Source: Porogramme epimiltina
Taxonomy: Eukaryota > Basidiomycota > Agaricomycetes > Polyporales > Polyporaceae
Assembly (NCBI GenBank): GCA_900155495.1
Contig: FTLJ01000149.1
Span: forward strand, 1 to 63,627
Reading direction: 5' to 3'
Length of the DNA stretch: 63,627 bases
Part shown: piece by piece, positions 37,691-50,858 of the stretch
How positions within the stretch are numbered: position 1 is the stretch's first letter
Layout: each line of letters opens with the position of its first letter
Program-made: the position numbers and the translations under genes
The notes under the pieces: model-generated
Databases searched by the model: none
What the model was told of the DNA's origin: nothing
What the model saw: only the letters and a program-made list of their open reading frames with translations

Positions 37691-38285
37691 CGCGTGCGGT
37701 CCGGGTCTCCCTCGCCAGGCCGCGCGCGGCGGTTCAGATCGCCGCCGTGCCTGCTCTCGCGTTATCGCGCACAACCCTCCTCTTCTTCCCGGCGAGAACG
37801 AACGCTTCCATGCATTTAATACGAAGCCCGAAGGCGCTAGCTACCCCCATCCGGTCTATCCGCCACTTCCATCGGCCCCTACACACCCCAAATCTCATTT
37901 CTACACCTGGTTTAGCTGCTGCAACTACAACCCCCCCACCGCCTATCTCATGTTGATATGTAGGTCCCGGTGCCGTACCTTATGCCCATGGTGTACGCTC
38001 GCGTATTCATGTCGGACATTTATATGCCTGTGCAGCTCGGGCGCTTGTAATAATGGTCCATGTCCCCCCTCCCTCATCTGTAGAAATAAAGCACACCCAA
38101 CCATCCCGCACCGGCTGATCCACGCGAATCCCCTAGTAGTAGTAGATCTATCACAAGTAGACGAGCGTCGGAAAGATAGGAGACGACCGCCGACGCGCCG
38201 CGCGCTGCGGAAGCCCGCCGCCGTTCCCGTGCCTGCCCCTCTCCCCTGCCTCCGCCTCCCCTCCGAACACTCCCGTCTGGCAACC
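37691..38285. other. Spacer between convergent SCH9 and APD1 genes
   Basis: 595 nt containing both 3' flanks. A short tagtagtag run lies near 38134. No gene recognised. Confidence 0.6.
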
Positions 38286-40256
38286 TCACCAATCGTTGAG
38301 CGTTTTGTTGCCCGGACGGGCGAGGTTCATCCCGCCGCGGAGGAGCGCGGGGAGCACGCGCCCGCCGAGGATCGTCTCGCGCACGATCGCGTCGACCTCG
38401 TGCGGCGTCACCCGCCCGTACCATATCGAGGCCCCTTGTGGGGTGTTGATCTGCGCGAGGGCGAAAAAAAAGGATATCAGGGGTGTCAGCGCCATCGTCG
38501 CTCGTAGCTCGTCTCGCCCCCAAACGGGCCCGCAGTTGCGGCGGGGCCGCCCCCGCCGCCCCCTTAACTCCTCCCCTCCCCCCCGCTTCTGCGCCACTGC
38601 GAGGCTTCGCGGGTAAGCGCGCGGCATCCGAAGCAGGACCCCGGATCCCCAGCCTGGCACTGGGGTGCGCAGGTCCCCGGCAAGGCCGGGGGAGGGGAAG
38701 AGGGGAGAGTCAAAGGAGAGTTGGGGGTTGGGAAAGGGCCCGGCCTCTGTGGCACTGAATGGGCGAGAAGGGGCGAGAAGAGGGAGGGGGGGAAGGAAGA
38801 GAGGAAGGACGGCACGCACGATGACGTTCCCCGCGTACTTGTGTCCGCCGATGTGCGAGCAGTAGAGGACGAGCGCGCGCTTGCTGTCCGCGGCGTCCGC
38901 CTGGAGGCGCGCCGCGATCGCCGCCCTGCGCTGCGCGTCCGCGTCCGCGTCCGCGTGTCCGTTCGCGCCTCCGTTCACGCTTGCGTCCGCGTCCGCATGC
39001 CCGTTCGCGGCTGGGTCCTTTGGGGGCGCCGCCGCAGCGACCGCAGCGAGGGCCGGGTCGTCCTCGAGCGCGGGCGCGCCGTGCGCGGACGGATCTTCGA
39101 CCTGCGTGTGCACTTCCCACCCCTCGCGCTCGAGGGCGAGCGTGAGCGCTGCGTTCGGCGCGATCGGTGGGTGCGGGGGTGCGACGAGATGGCGAGGCGC
39201 GACGGGTGTGAGAACGGTGATGAGCCTGGGACGGCTTGGTAGGGTGCAGATGGGAGGGGGGGGCTTACCGTGCTCGAGCTTGGGCGCGGCGATCGCGCAG
39301 CGGTTGTCGCGCCGCTTGTGCGAGCCTGGGGGCGGTGGGGCGTGTCGGTTTGCGTGTTCGCGTCGGGGCGGTGGGGGCGCGGGCATCAGGGGCGCGCGTG
39401 GGTGCGCGTCGGCAGGCGGGGCGCGAACGTGGACAGGAGGCGCGTAAGAAGCGTAGATGAGTAAAGGAGAGCGGGCGCTCGGAGGAAGTTGTGCACGCAC
39501 AGAGGAGGATTACGCAGGCGTACGGCAGGATCCAGGTCTTCACGGAGGAATTTGACAGCTCGGGCGGGGCGTGGATGTCCACGGCGGGGCTGAGCGAGTG
39601 CTCCCAGAGCGCCTCGGCGCCGGCGTGCGTGTTGGGGACTTCTGCGATGACGGTATAGTCGGGGAAGACAAGCACGGTCTCCTTGTCGTCGTCTTCGGAT
39701 ATGGCGCGGTGGCTGCCGTTTAGGATGGACACTTTCTTCACTTTGGAAAGGTCCGTCGCGAAAACGCCTGAAACCGATGCGCCGTTCGTCGCGGGCTTCG
39801 CGTCGGACTTGGACCTGTCTTTCTCTTTCTTGGGACTGAAGTGGCCGTGAGAGGACACACTTGATAGGTGCGCAGCCAGGGTCCCCCTCGCGTCGGTCAC
39901 CTCGCGCACCCAGTCTGTCTTGCCCGACGAGATGACAACCTGCATTTACGCATGGAAGGTCTGCGGAATTGATGGTGGAGGAGCACGTACCTGCCGCCCG
40001 TACGGCTTGACAGACCCCAACATCTCAGTCTCCATGTCCACATCGAACTTGGGATATTCATCGTGACCTGAGACGTCAAGGACCGCACCTATCATCCCGA
40101 GGAAGTCCGCTACTCACCTTCGTCACAGGGGTCTGCACAACCTCTGCACGCGTCGTCTGATACGGGCACGGAGGCGGCCTGGAGCTGGGCGGCTGCGTGC
40201 TGAGCGTCGGGATTTTGGCCGAGGGCGTATGCCACTACTTTCCGGAATGCACTCAT
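38286..40256 (-). CDS. APD1: Thioredoxin-like [2Fe-2S] protein, Apd1/Aim32 family
   Basis: Five exons encode a sucrase/ferredoxin-like protein starting MSAFRKVVAYALGQNP. Visible motifs in order are DDACRGCADPCDEG, HDEYPKFDVDMETEMLGSV, GRQVVISSGKTDWV, a long Ser/Lys insert, CSHKRRDNRCAIAAPKLE (rebuilt by an intron join), YCSHIGGHKYAGNVI and, after the last intron, INTPQGASIWYGRV and VLPALLRGGMNLARP. In this family the C-terminal thioredoxin-like domain binds a [2Fe-2S] cluster with Cys and His ligands; the KRRDNRC and HIGGHKYAGN residues fit that site. Yeast Apd1 is linked to actin patches and redox-drug response, Aim32 to mitochondria; which one this matches is not decidable here. An Ala/Asp repeat (NGHADADA) lies before YCSHIGG. 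The last intron (38819-38451) is 369 nt, far longer than its neighbours. Confidence 0.85.
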
Positions 40257-43278
<3,022 letters not shown>

Positions 43279-44011
43279 ACGGCTCGACACACATCAAAGA
43301 GCGGCCCTTCCGCGACTCCGGCACGGGTCTCGGTCGGCCGCGGGAGAGTATCACGCGTCTCTCGCGACATTCTAGCATTTCTCCATGAGCGTCAGCATGA
43401 TTCCTATTCCTGTCATTAATATTAGAGTTGGGTCATCATACTTTCTAAGTTTCCGCCTCATGAGAGCAGCGCTGGGAGCGTGTGAGCAACCTAAGGCTGG
43501 GCGTGGAAGGTGGAGCTTGAGCCGCACGCATGCGATCACATTACATTCTCAATATCTACAGAATACTGTTTTTCCCTCTTCAGAAACCGTTAGCACTGAA
43601 GTCGAGCAGATTGGGGCATGGTTCGAGAGATTGCCTTATATGGTGAACGGTGAGCTAAAACCTAAAAAGGAAGGTGGCATGCTCCTCCGCTATCAGTCGG
43701 GCTACTTGTGCAGCTAGACACGGTCCATTCCTTCACCATCGTCACTCGCCGCGTCCCGCCCATGCCCCCCTTTCCTTCTCCCTTTCCGACCGTGCACTCT
43801 GTGAGCCGTCTTCAACCGTAGATATGTATGTTGCAGGTGTCAATCACTGAGGCCCGCCGTTTGTTGACTGATCCGCTTCATAGCTTGAGATCAGGTCAAT
43901 CCTGTGTCCGGGGAGCCATCTTCACTTGCGACAAAGCATACCGTACGCATTGTGAGTCTGTTTCTGTGGAGTTCTAGTGGACGTCACGACGCTTAGTGCT
44001 GTGCAGTTCAG
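43279..44011. repeat. Duplicated spacer between peroxidase and F-box gene (unit 1)
   Basis: Holds the peroxidase 3' flank and the F-box promoter. The segment 43411-43455 (attaatattagag and neighbours) recurs almost unchanged at 49762-49806 and, more diverged, at 51810-51855. The segment near 43484-43535 recurs at 49838-49895 and, remarkably, at 46447-46500 behind a truncated monooxygenase. The promoter part recurs at about 47330-47584 and 53090-53340. Confidence 0.8.
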
Positions 44012-45269
44012 ATGGGATTTGGGCGCACGACAATCCATTCCCTCCCAGTCGAGGCAATCTGCTTGATTCTACGATACCTCGGTCGCGGGGATGTCAAGAC
44101 TTGCATGCGTGTCTGTCGAGCATTGCTTCCGTGCGCTGAGTACATCATCTACTCTTTTCCGCGGATTACAAGCGTCCAGAATATGGAACGTTTCATTCAA
44201 ATTGTCACCACGAGGAGATCTGGGGGCTCCGTGAGAGGCCTATCTATCGTCGGTAAAACCAACTACTCTTCAACACAGCCGACACCGTGGGTCCTCGATG
44301 CCCCAGCCTGCCTTGGGCCAGTGGTCCCCAACGTCCGCTACCTACAATTCGAGAACCTCGAGGGCGTCGCCTTTTCGGAACCCTTCTGGACAGACCTCGC
44401 GAACCACTTTCACCAGGTTACCAAGATCCGCATCGAGGCATCCCAGTTCCTCAGGCGGTGGGATGCGTACAGACTCATCACCGCATTCCCCAACCTCACC
44501 TCCCTTGCCATCGAGCATGTCCGGTGGCCACGGCAAGACAATGTCAGCGTGGCAGTGCGTCCGGGTTCATTGGTTAGCTCGCCGGTGGAGCATCTGCACC
44601 GCGTCGAGCTCGAGGCCTTGGACAACCAGTGGGAAGTGGCCGACACGCTCAAATGGATCTCCCCCTCGCATGGCACCGTGTGTCACATGGCCCTGTCGCG
44701 CAACTCGTTGCAGACGCTGCTCACCGTTGCGCAGTGCCTTCCCAGGTTCATCGAGCTCCGTTCGCTCACTCTGGCTCCCCATATAGTCTGGCCGTCGGAG
44801 GAAGGTAAGCCTTTTGATTACATTGCGCTCTCCAAAGCGACAATCGATGCTGATTGCGTCCCTTTCTGTGCCTCTAGCCTTCCTGACCCGCCTTTGTGAC
44901 GTCCTCCCGCAGATGCTATCGCTCACATCACTCCACCTGCATATCATGAGCCTCGATCCGGACGTACTGTGGTGGGTGCCGCACGTGCTAACTGCTGCGG
45001 CGGGCCTGCCCATTGCGACGATCACCCTCGAGTTCACGTTTGATTATGGGAGCCTGCTGACGGAGTGCCCGGCGTGGGCGAGTATCGCGACCGAGCTCCA
45101 AACAAGCTGGCAGCAGACGCTCGGGCGCGTGACGCTCGTGAACCACCCCATTGGGAACTTCGTCCCGGAGCTCACGGACGAGACTGTGGAGAACACGCTT
45201 AGGCAGCGGTTCGCGGCGCTCGTGCACCGGCGGATCTTGGAGGTGCAGATTGGCGTGCGGTATTTGTAG
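44012..45269 (+). CDS. F-box protein, copy 1
   Basis: Exons 44012-44804 and 44878-45269 give 394 residues. The N-terminal F-box is HSLPVEAICLILRYLGRGDVKTCMRVCRA (first half), expected to bind Skp1 in an SCF ubiquitin ligase. The rest has leucine-spaced repeats (VRYLQFENLEG, ITAFPNLTSLAIEHV, ELRSLTLAPHIVW, LTSLHLHIMSLDPD), an irregular LRR-like substrate region. It ends EVQIGVRYL. No frameshift or internal stop is seen. Two paralogs lie at 47585-48848 and 53341-54624. A TTCAG site directly before the ATG and a GTGAGTC about 50 nt upstream, both kept in all copies, suggest an intron in the 5' leader. Substrate unknown. Confidence 0.82.
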
Positions 45270-45812
45270 GAATGGGCCGGGAGGTGGGTTCTAAGAGCAG
45301 AGCCGGGTAGACATCGAACGGAGGGGTCATCCTTTCACCACTTTTGATACGCCTTCCTTGGAATTATGCACGGAATGACTCTGAATATGCCTATGGTTTC
45401 TTTGCTGTCCGTAACATGGCGCGAGTGTCTACCAAATCGTGTTGTATCAGTAGGTTCCTAGTCTAGGCTTCGCTGGAAGGATATAAAGCGATGATTAGAA
45501 CTTGATTAGTGCTTAGTGAGTATGCCGTAGGACTGCAAGGTTCGTCTCTGTTGAACTCACGAGTGGGCTGACTCTCACGTCTATACTCGTCAATACAGGT
45601 GCAGGGCACCCGCTTCCGTGGGCGGATATCGGAGTCCCGAATTGAAGTCCTCCCAGCGGGGCAATGCTCTGCGCCCGTGGGGACATGGAACCCGAGGACT
45701 TAACTCTCAGTGCATACGACCTACAGAGAGGTGGCCCTTCCTCTTCCTCATCCCTGAAATCCTCCCTCTTACCACGACCACGACCACCACGACCACCACC
45801 TCGGACCACGAC
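45270..45812. repeat. Duplicated F-box/monooxygenase spacer (unit 1)
   Basis: The sequence matches 48849-49115, 54948-55502 and part of 50668-50812: the same order of short blocks (tcatcctt, ccaccaaat, gcttcgctggaaggat, gattagaacttgatt, caggtgcagggcacccgct) occurs in each. It contains the promoter of the monooxygenase gene. Confidence 0.8.
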
Positions 45813-46450
45813 ATGGATCCGCCGCATCGCGTCGGACTGGCTCTCCCAATCCTCCGCCACGTTCGCGAATACAAACGTCGACTCGTTCGTGGAACTCCTT
45901 CTCTCTGACGGCTGGTTGTGCGACTTCCTCGTCTTCGCATGGGACCTCCGCTCGCTCGGCGGGCGCGAAAAGGTCGCCGCCTACCTCAAGAGGGGGCTCG
46001 CGCCGGCGCGCATCAGCCCGAACTCCATCATACTCGACGAGAGCGAGCACCTCGCCCCGCGGGTGGCGCCACTCGCGCAGATACCAGGTGTCGAGGCTGT
46101 CGAAGCCGCGTTCGCGTTCGAGTGCGCCCATGGACATGGGCACGGGCATGTGCGGCTCGTACAGGACGTGGACGGGACGTACAGAGCGCTCACGCTCTTC
46201 ATGGAGCTATCGGACTTGGTCGGACACGAGGAGCTCGGCACGATGCCGTTGAGGGATGACATCACGGGGCTTCCTGGGCGGGACATGCAAAAGGAGTACG
46301 GGGAGTGGGTTCGCGGGGTCGAGACGCGGCCGTACGTTCTCATAGGTACGTTTTCTTCCCATCCTGACGGGGTCGGAGCAGGCGAGTCTAATTATGGCGG
46401 CCCGCTTCAAGCAGATGAATATCTCAACGTTGGTGATTGAGCGTCTTCGA
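45813..46450 (+). pseudogene. Truncated monooxygenase copy (5' part only)
   Basis: Near-identical to the first exon and start of the second exon of the intact gene at 55503. Breaks: a 1-nt deletion a few codons after the ATG shifts the frame relative to the intact copy. The 3' part of intron 1, including its AG acceptor, is deleted. A further small deletion falls in the glycine-rich FAD motif. The homology stops at the codons for VIERL. From there the DNA matches the peroxidase 3' flank (43484 onward). An uninterrupted frame from 45664 to 46440 reads through these defects but lacks the catalytic domain, so a short product is possible but not a working enzyme. Confidence 0.88.
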
Positions 46451-47584
46451 GCAAGCTGAGGTTGGGCGTGGAAGGTGGACCTTGAGCCGCGCGAGTGTGA
46501 TTGCGGCTCGCCGGCTCTAAGAGACACCTCGCATCAAATAATTGAGCCACCGGGTTTCAACGTACTTGTGCACCGAGCTTATTCCCACTTGATTCCACCC
46601 TAGTCATTTTGTCGAGATCACGTTCTTACCTGATTCCGATCACGGCATGTCCATTAGGCGTTAGTTGATTGAAGTAAGATTCCTTCATCCGGGCCCGTCA
46701 ACCTTACGACGCTTGCTCCTCTACTATATCTCATCATCTCTTCCGTTTTTTACACGTTCCGTTCTTTGGAGGTGAGATCATCTCTGAGTCCCTTCGCTCC
46801 TGCGCTTGCATGCCGTAATATCAGATTTCCAGGTCTGGCGATATTCTATTAGTACGAACCTAACAGCAAATTTTCCGACCCACGCCGCGCGACGACATCT
46901 ATTCGTGCGCCAAAGCTAGCTTCAGCCGGAACGGCGTCTGCTTGCGGGTCACCAACGAATCCGAGTCGTGAACGTGAGCGTCCCAAAGATCCGCCTTCGA
47001 AGATCAGCGCTCAAAGTTTTATTTGTGCCGTGCAGATTTGAATCCGGCGGGGCTGTCCCAGCACAAGGGCCAAGGTCCGTGTGTTGTGGTCGGGGGAATG
47101 CTACTGTCACTATGACACGCACGCTTTTTTTACAGTGCGAGCTTCTTAAGGAAGGCGGTATACCGCCCCCCCCCCCCCGGCAAGCGCGTGTCTGCCCAGC
47201 CCTGGGCCTCCCTCGAAGCTCCTTTTCCTCGTTGCAATCACAAATCAGCTGCTCGCGGCCCATTCCTTATTCGATCGCCGCTCACAGCTTCCTTGAGCTC
47301 TTTTAAACTACCGTGCTGACGCGTCCCATGGCCTCCTTTCTGTCCTCCTCCTCGCTTGTGTACTCTGTGAGCCGCGTCCAATCTTAGGTATGTACGTGCC
47401 AGATGTTGGTCACTGAGGTCTGCCACAGGATCGCGCTGACCGATCTGTCTCCCGGTTCAAGCGTCCGGCCACCCTCGGATCTAGGCGGACATCCCTTCTT
47501 GCGATGAAGCAAACCGTACGCCTTGTGAGTCCGCTCTTGTAGGGCTCTAGTGGACGTCACGATCCTAACTGTTGCATGGTCCAG
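46451..47584. repeat. Unit junction: peroxidase 3'-flank tail, then F-box 2 upstream region
   Basis: 46451-46520 is peroxidase 3' flank. About 46890-46960 matches about 52440-52505, and 47330-47584 matches the upstream regions of the other two F-box genes. No gene is seen. A 13-base C run is at 47166-47178. Confidence 0.65.
47166..47178. repeat. Homopolymer C run (13)
   Basis: Thirteen consecutive C bases upstream of F-box copy 2. The upstream region of F-box copy 3 holds a long G run instead. Confidence 0.9.
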
Positions 47585-48848
47585 ATGAGATTTGGGTACA
47601 ACACGACCCGAATGCCAACAATCCAGTCCTTCCCAGTCGAATTAATCCACTTGTTTCTACGATATCTCGACCATAGGGATCTCAGGACTTGCATGCTAGT
47701 CTGTCAAGCATGGCTCCCGTGCGTTGAGTACATCATCTATTCTTGTCCACGCATCACGAGCATCCAGAATATGGAGCGGTTTATCCACGCTGTCTCCATA
47801 AGAAAGTCTGGAGGGTCCGTGAGAGGTCTACACATCGTCGGCAAAATCAACTACTCTTCAATGCAGCCAACACCGTGGGTCTTGCAAGCCCCCGCCCGCC
47901 TCGGACCGGTGATCCCCAACGTCCGCACTCTACATTTCGAGAACCTCGAAGGCATTGCCTTTTCAGAGTGCTTCTGGGCGGGCATCGCGAACTACTTCCA
48001 CCAGGTCACCAAGCTCCGCCTCGAATTTTCCCGGCTCTTCAGCCACTCGGACGCGCACGGTCTCATTTCCGCCTTCCCCCACCTCACCAACCTCGCCATC
48101 AAGCACGTCCGGTGGCCACAGAGGGACGAGGCGGCGTGCCCGCTTTGGTCGGCCAACCCGCCGGTACAGCCTCTCAGCCGCGTCGAGATCGGGAATATGG
48201 ACACCAAGGAAGTCGCTGACGTATTCTGCTGGGTATCCTCCGCGCGCGCCACCGTGTGTGACATGCTCCTGAAGCACAACTCGCTGCAATCGCTGCTCAC
48301 TGTGGCGCAGTGCCTTCCTCAGTTCGGGATCCGATCGCTCACTCTCGCCCCTCAGATAGCCAGACGGGCAGATCGCAGTGAGCATCTTTTTTTAAGCTGT
48401 GCGCTCCGAAGAGACAGTGTGTGCTGACGGCGCCCCACTTTCCCTGCCCCTAGTCCACCTGGACTCGCTCTGCGGCGCCCTCCCGCAGATGAAGCTGCTC
48501 ACGTCGCTCCGCCTCCAGATCACGAGCCTCGACCCGGACATTCTGTGGTGGGTGCCGAACGTGCTGATAGCCACGGCGGACCTGCCACTCGCCGAGATCA
48601 CCCTCGAATTCACGTTCGACGCCGGAAGTCTGAAGAAGGTGTGCCCAGCGTGGGCGCGCATCGCAACCGAGCTCAGCACAGGCTGGCGGAAGACGCTTGG
48701 GCGGGTGACGTTCGTGCACCATCCACCCGCCGGGAATTTTATCGCGGACCTCACCGAGGAGAATGTGGAGTACACGCTGAGGCGGCGGTTTGAGGGGCTC
48801 GAGCGCCGGCGAATCCTGGAGGTGCAGATTGGCACGCGGTATATGTAG
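47585..48848 (+). CDS. F-box protein, copy 2
   Basis: Exons 47585-48377 and 48454-48848 give 395 residues, with the intron at the same place and phase as in copies 1 and 3. The F-box reads QSFPVELIHLFLRYLDHRDLRTCM. The repeat region has the same landmarks as the paralogs (VRTLHFENLEGIAFSE, HLTNLAIKHVRWPQ, GIRSLTLAPQIA, DPDILWWVPNVL) and it ends EVQIGTRYM. An in-frame ATG at 47576 gives three extra residues; the ATG at 47585 aligns with the start of copy 1. No disabling change is seen. Downstream it is followed by a peroxidase fragment instead of a monooxygenase. Confidence 0.82.
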
Positions 48849-49115
48849 GGCTCGGCGCGCCCCGGCACTGGACCCGGGCTCTAAAAGTGGGATCGTAGTA
48901 GACGCCGAGCAGAGTTGTCATCCTTCCTCCACCTTCAGCATGCCCGAGTGATGCTTGTAATCATGCGCCGCATCACGTTGAATGGGCCTGAGAGTTCTTT
49001 ACTGTCAAGTACGAATATCCACCAAATCATGATGTATCAACAAGTCCCTGGTTTGAGCTTCGCTGGAAGGATTCAAGGCGGTGGTTAGAACCTGATTTGT
49101 GCTCTGAGGAAGAGC
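48849..49115. repeat. Duplicated F-box/monooxygenase spacer (unit 2), truncated
   Basis: Matches 45270-45515 and 54948-55215, but homology stops within the monooxygenase promoter at about 49113, where exon 4 sequence of the peroxidase begins. Confidence 0.78.
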
Positions 49116-49611
49116 TATAGGACGCCTCCAATCTGACCACAACGTACATGCCCCCCTCACACTCACACGCCGTCGGCGCCCGTGGCTCGCCCGCGACTCC
49201 CGCACGGCTTGCGAGTGGCAGTCATTCGTCGACGACCACGCCAAGCTCCAGTCGGCGTTCAAGTCCGCAATGGGGAAGCTCGCCGTCGTCGGCCAGGACA
49301 CGAGCAAGATGATCGACTGCTTGGAGGTCATCCCCATCCCCCCGGTGAGTCCCTCCGCCCGCCGCGTCTCTAGCGAAGCGTGTGAGGCTAATGCGCCCGC
49401 GCCCATCGACAGCCCCTCGACATCGTCCCGCACATCCTCGCTGGGCTCAGCAACGCCGACATCGGGCAGGCGTGTGCGACGACGCCCTTCCCGGCCCTCC
49501 CCGTCGACCCTGGCTCAGTCACCTCGGTCGCTCCCGTGTATGTTTTCGCCGTGGGTTTGCTCTTGGGTACGCCCCGGACGCTGAATCTCGCCTTGTAGCC
49601 CCCCTCCGTAA
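49116..49611 (+). pseudogene. Manganese peroxidase fragment (3' exons only)
   Basis: Starts inside exon 4 at the codons for LQSDH and continues through exons 5, 6 and 7 of the intact gene, with [20 protein letters not shown] and [18 protein letters not shown] readable. The acceptor AG before exon 5 has become TGG, and the first three and a half exons, with signal peptide, distal and proximal His, are missing. The last two introns keep their splice sites. It ends with PPP and a stop where the intact gene has PPS. It cannot encode a peroxidase. Confidence 0.9.
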
Positions 49612-49910
49612 ACGGCTCAACACAAATCGAAGAGCGGCTCTTCCGCGACTCCGGCACGGGTTTCGGTCGGCCGCGGGAGAGAATCACGCGTCTCTTGCGA
49701 TATTCTAGCTTTTCTCCTTGAGCGTCGGCGGTCCTCTGTGCTATTGCTGTAGCAAGTCTATTCCTGTCATTAATATTAGAGTTGGGTCATCATACTTTCT
49801 AAGTTTTACTCCTCATGGGAGCGGCGCTGGGACCGTATGAGCAACCAAGGCTGGGAGTGAAGCGGGCTTGAGCCGTGCGCATGCGATCGCAGCTCACCGG
49901 CTTTAAGACG
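49612..49910. repeat. Peroxidase 3' flank, second copy
   Basis: Co-linear with 43279-43560, with a stretch of more than 40 nt identical around the attaatattagag block. Confidence 0.8.
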
Positions 49911-50667
49911 CGGAAAGTCAGGATTTTCCTGACTCAAAGTTACGGGAAAGCACGGGAAAAAATTTCCCTATACGGACTTCTTACATCGGCGCTTCCTGGC
50001 GCCGTAGCAGTCCTCGATGCTGTTACAGTATCCCTTATTGCTGCCAACACGTCAAAGGAAGCAAATAACAGATGTTGTTGATATATAAAAGAGTTACTGC
50101 ATTAGAGTAATGCTATGGAGCGGGCGGATGATACGTATGTAAGGTACGGATAGAGTGGCCTTTGCGCTTGCCCGGGCTCGCCAGTCCCTGCCCCGCCCGC
50201 GCTCCAGCAGCCCATGAACCCTCGTCAATGCTTGACAGTGACTTCGCCTACCAGCAGGTGAGGGCCCCTCGGGGCGGCGAGCGCGGCTTGACCTCCAGTA
50301 CACGTCGCCGGTCTTGGATTCTCGAAGGCGTGGGACGGGGGGCACGTCGACCCCGAGCCTTGAGTAGCTCCGGCTCATGGACACGTGTGAGCAGGGACCT
50401 GAGGTGCGAGACGCAAGACACGCGACTTGCGCTGCGCGGAGAAGATCGCCGGACCGTTTTCGTCAGCCACGGCGGGAGCGTGAGGCAGACTCCGGAGCGT
50501 CGACGTCGCAAACTTCTTAGAGGACCTCGATTTCCCATTGGGATTAAGCGCCTGCGACATCGGCGCTTCTGACGACCACCACGCTCTACTAAGTACTTCA
50601 AGTTTCTCTGGAAGGGGGACCACTGAAACTCAAGGGTTTCCCGACATCGCTGCAGGCGTGCGCACAG
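49911..50667. other. Unexplained insert between duplicated units
   Basis: This 0.75-kb stretch has no match that I can see elsewhere in the window. Its first 100 nt hold three short perfect or near-perfect inverted repeats. The part from about 50500 to 50640 has protein-like codon flow (a frame with NFLEDLDFPLGLSACDIGAS) but stops surround it, so it may be a decayed gene or a mobile-element relic. Confidence 0.4.
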
Positions 50668-50812
50668 TGGCATGCGACGATTAGAACTTAATGAGTGTGA
50701 TACAGGACCACAAGGCTGTCTCAGCTGAATTCGCCAGTGGTCTGATTCTCACGTTTATACAGGTACAGGGCACCCGCTCCCGTGGGCTGAATTTGTCCTC
50801 CCAGGTGGAACC
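50668..50812 (+). repeat. Monooxygenase promoter remnant
   Basis: Blocks such as cgacgattagaactt, ggaccacaaggctg, ctcacgtttatacagg and cacccgctcccgtggg match the spacer upstream of the monooxygenase copies (45480-45625 and 55180-55320). Confidence 0.75.
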
Positions 50813-50858
50813 CAAGGATCTCGGTCCTTATTTTTACTAAATCCCCCCTAAACCCATT

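Noticed and set aside
38286..39500. A single 404-codon minus-strand frame spanning the end of the APD1-like gene
   Set aside because: It reads through two or more introns with clear GT-AG ends; the spliced form restores family motifs.
45664..46440. A 258-codon frame that could be annotated as an intact protein
   Set aside because: It is the truncated monooxygenase copy read through a broken intron after a frameshift near the start.
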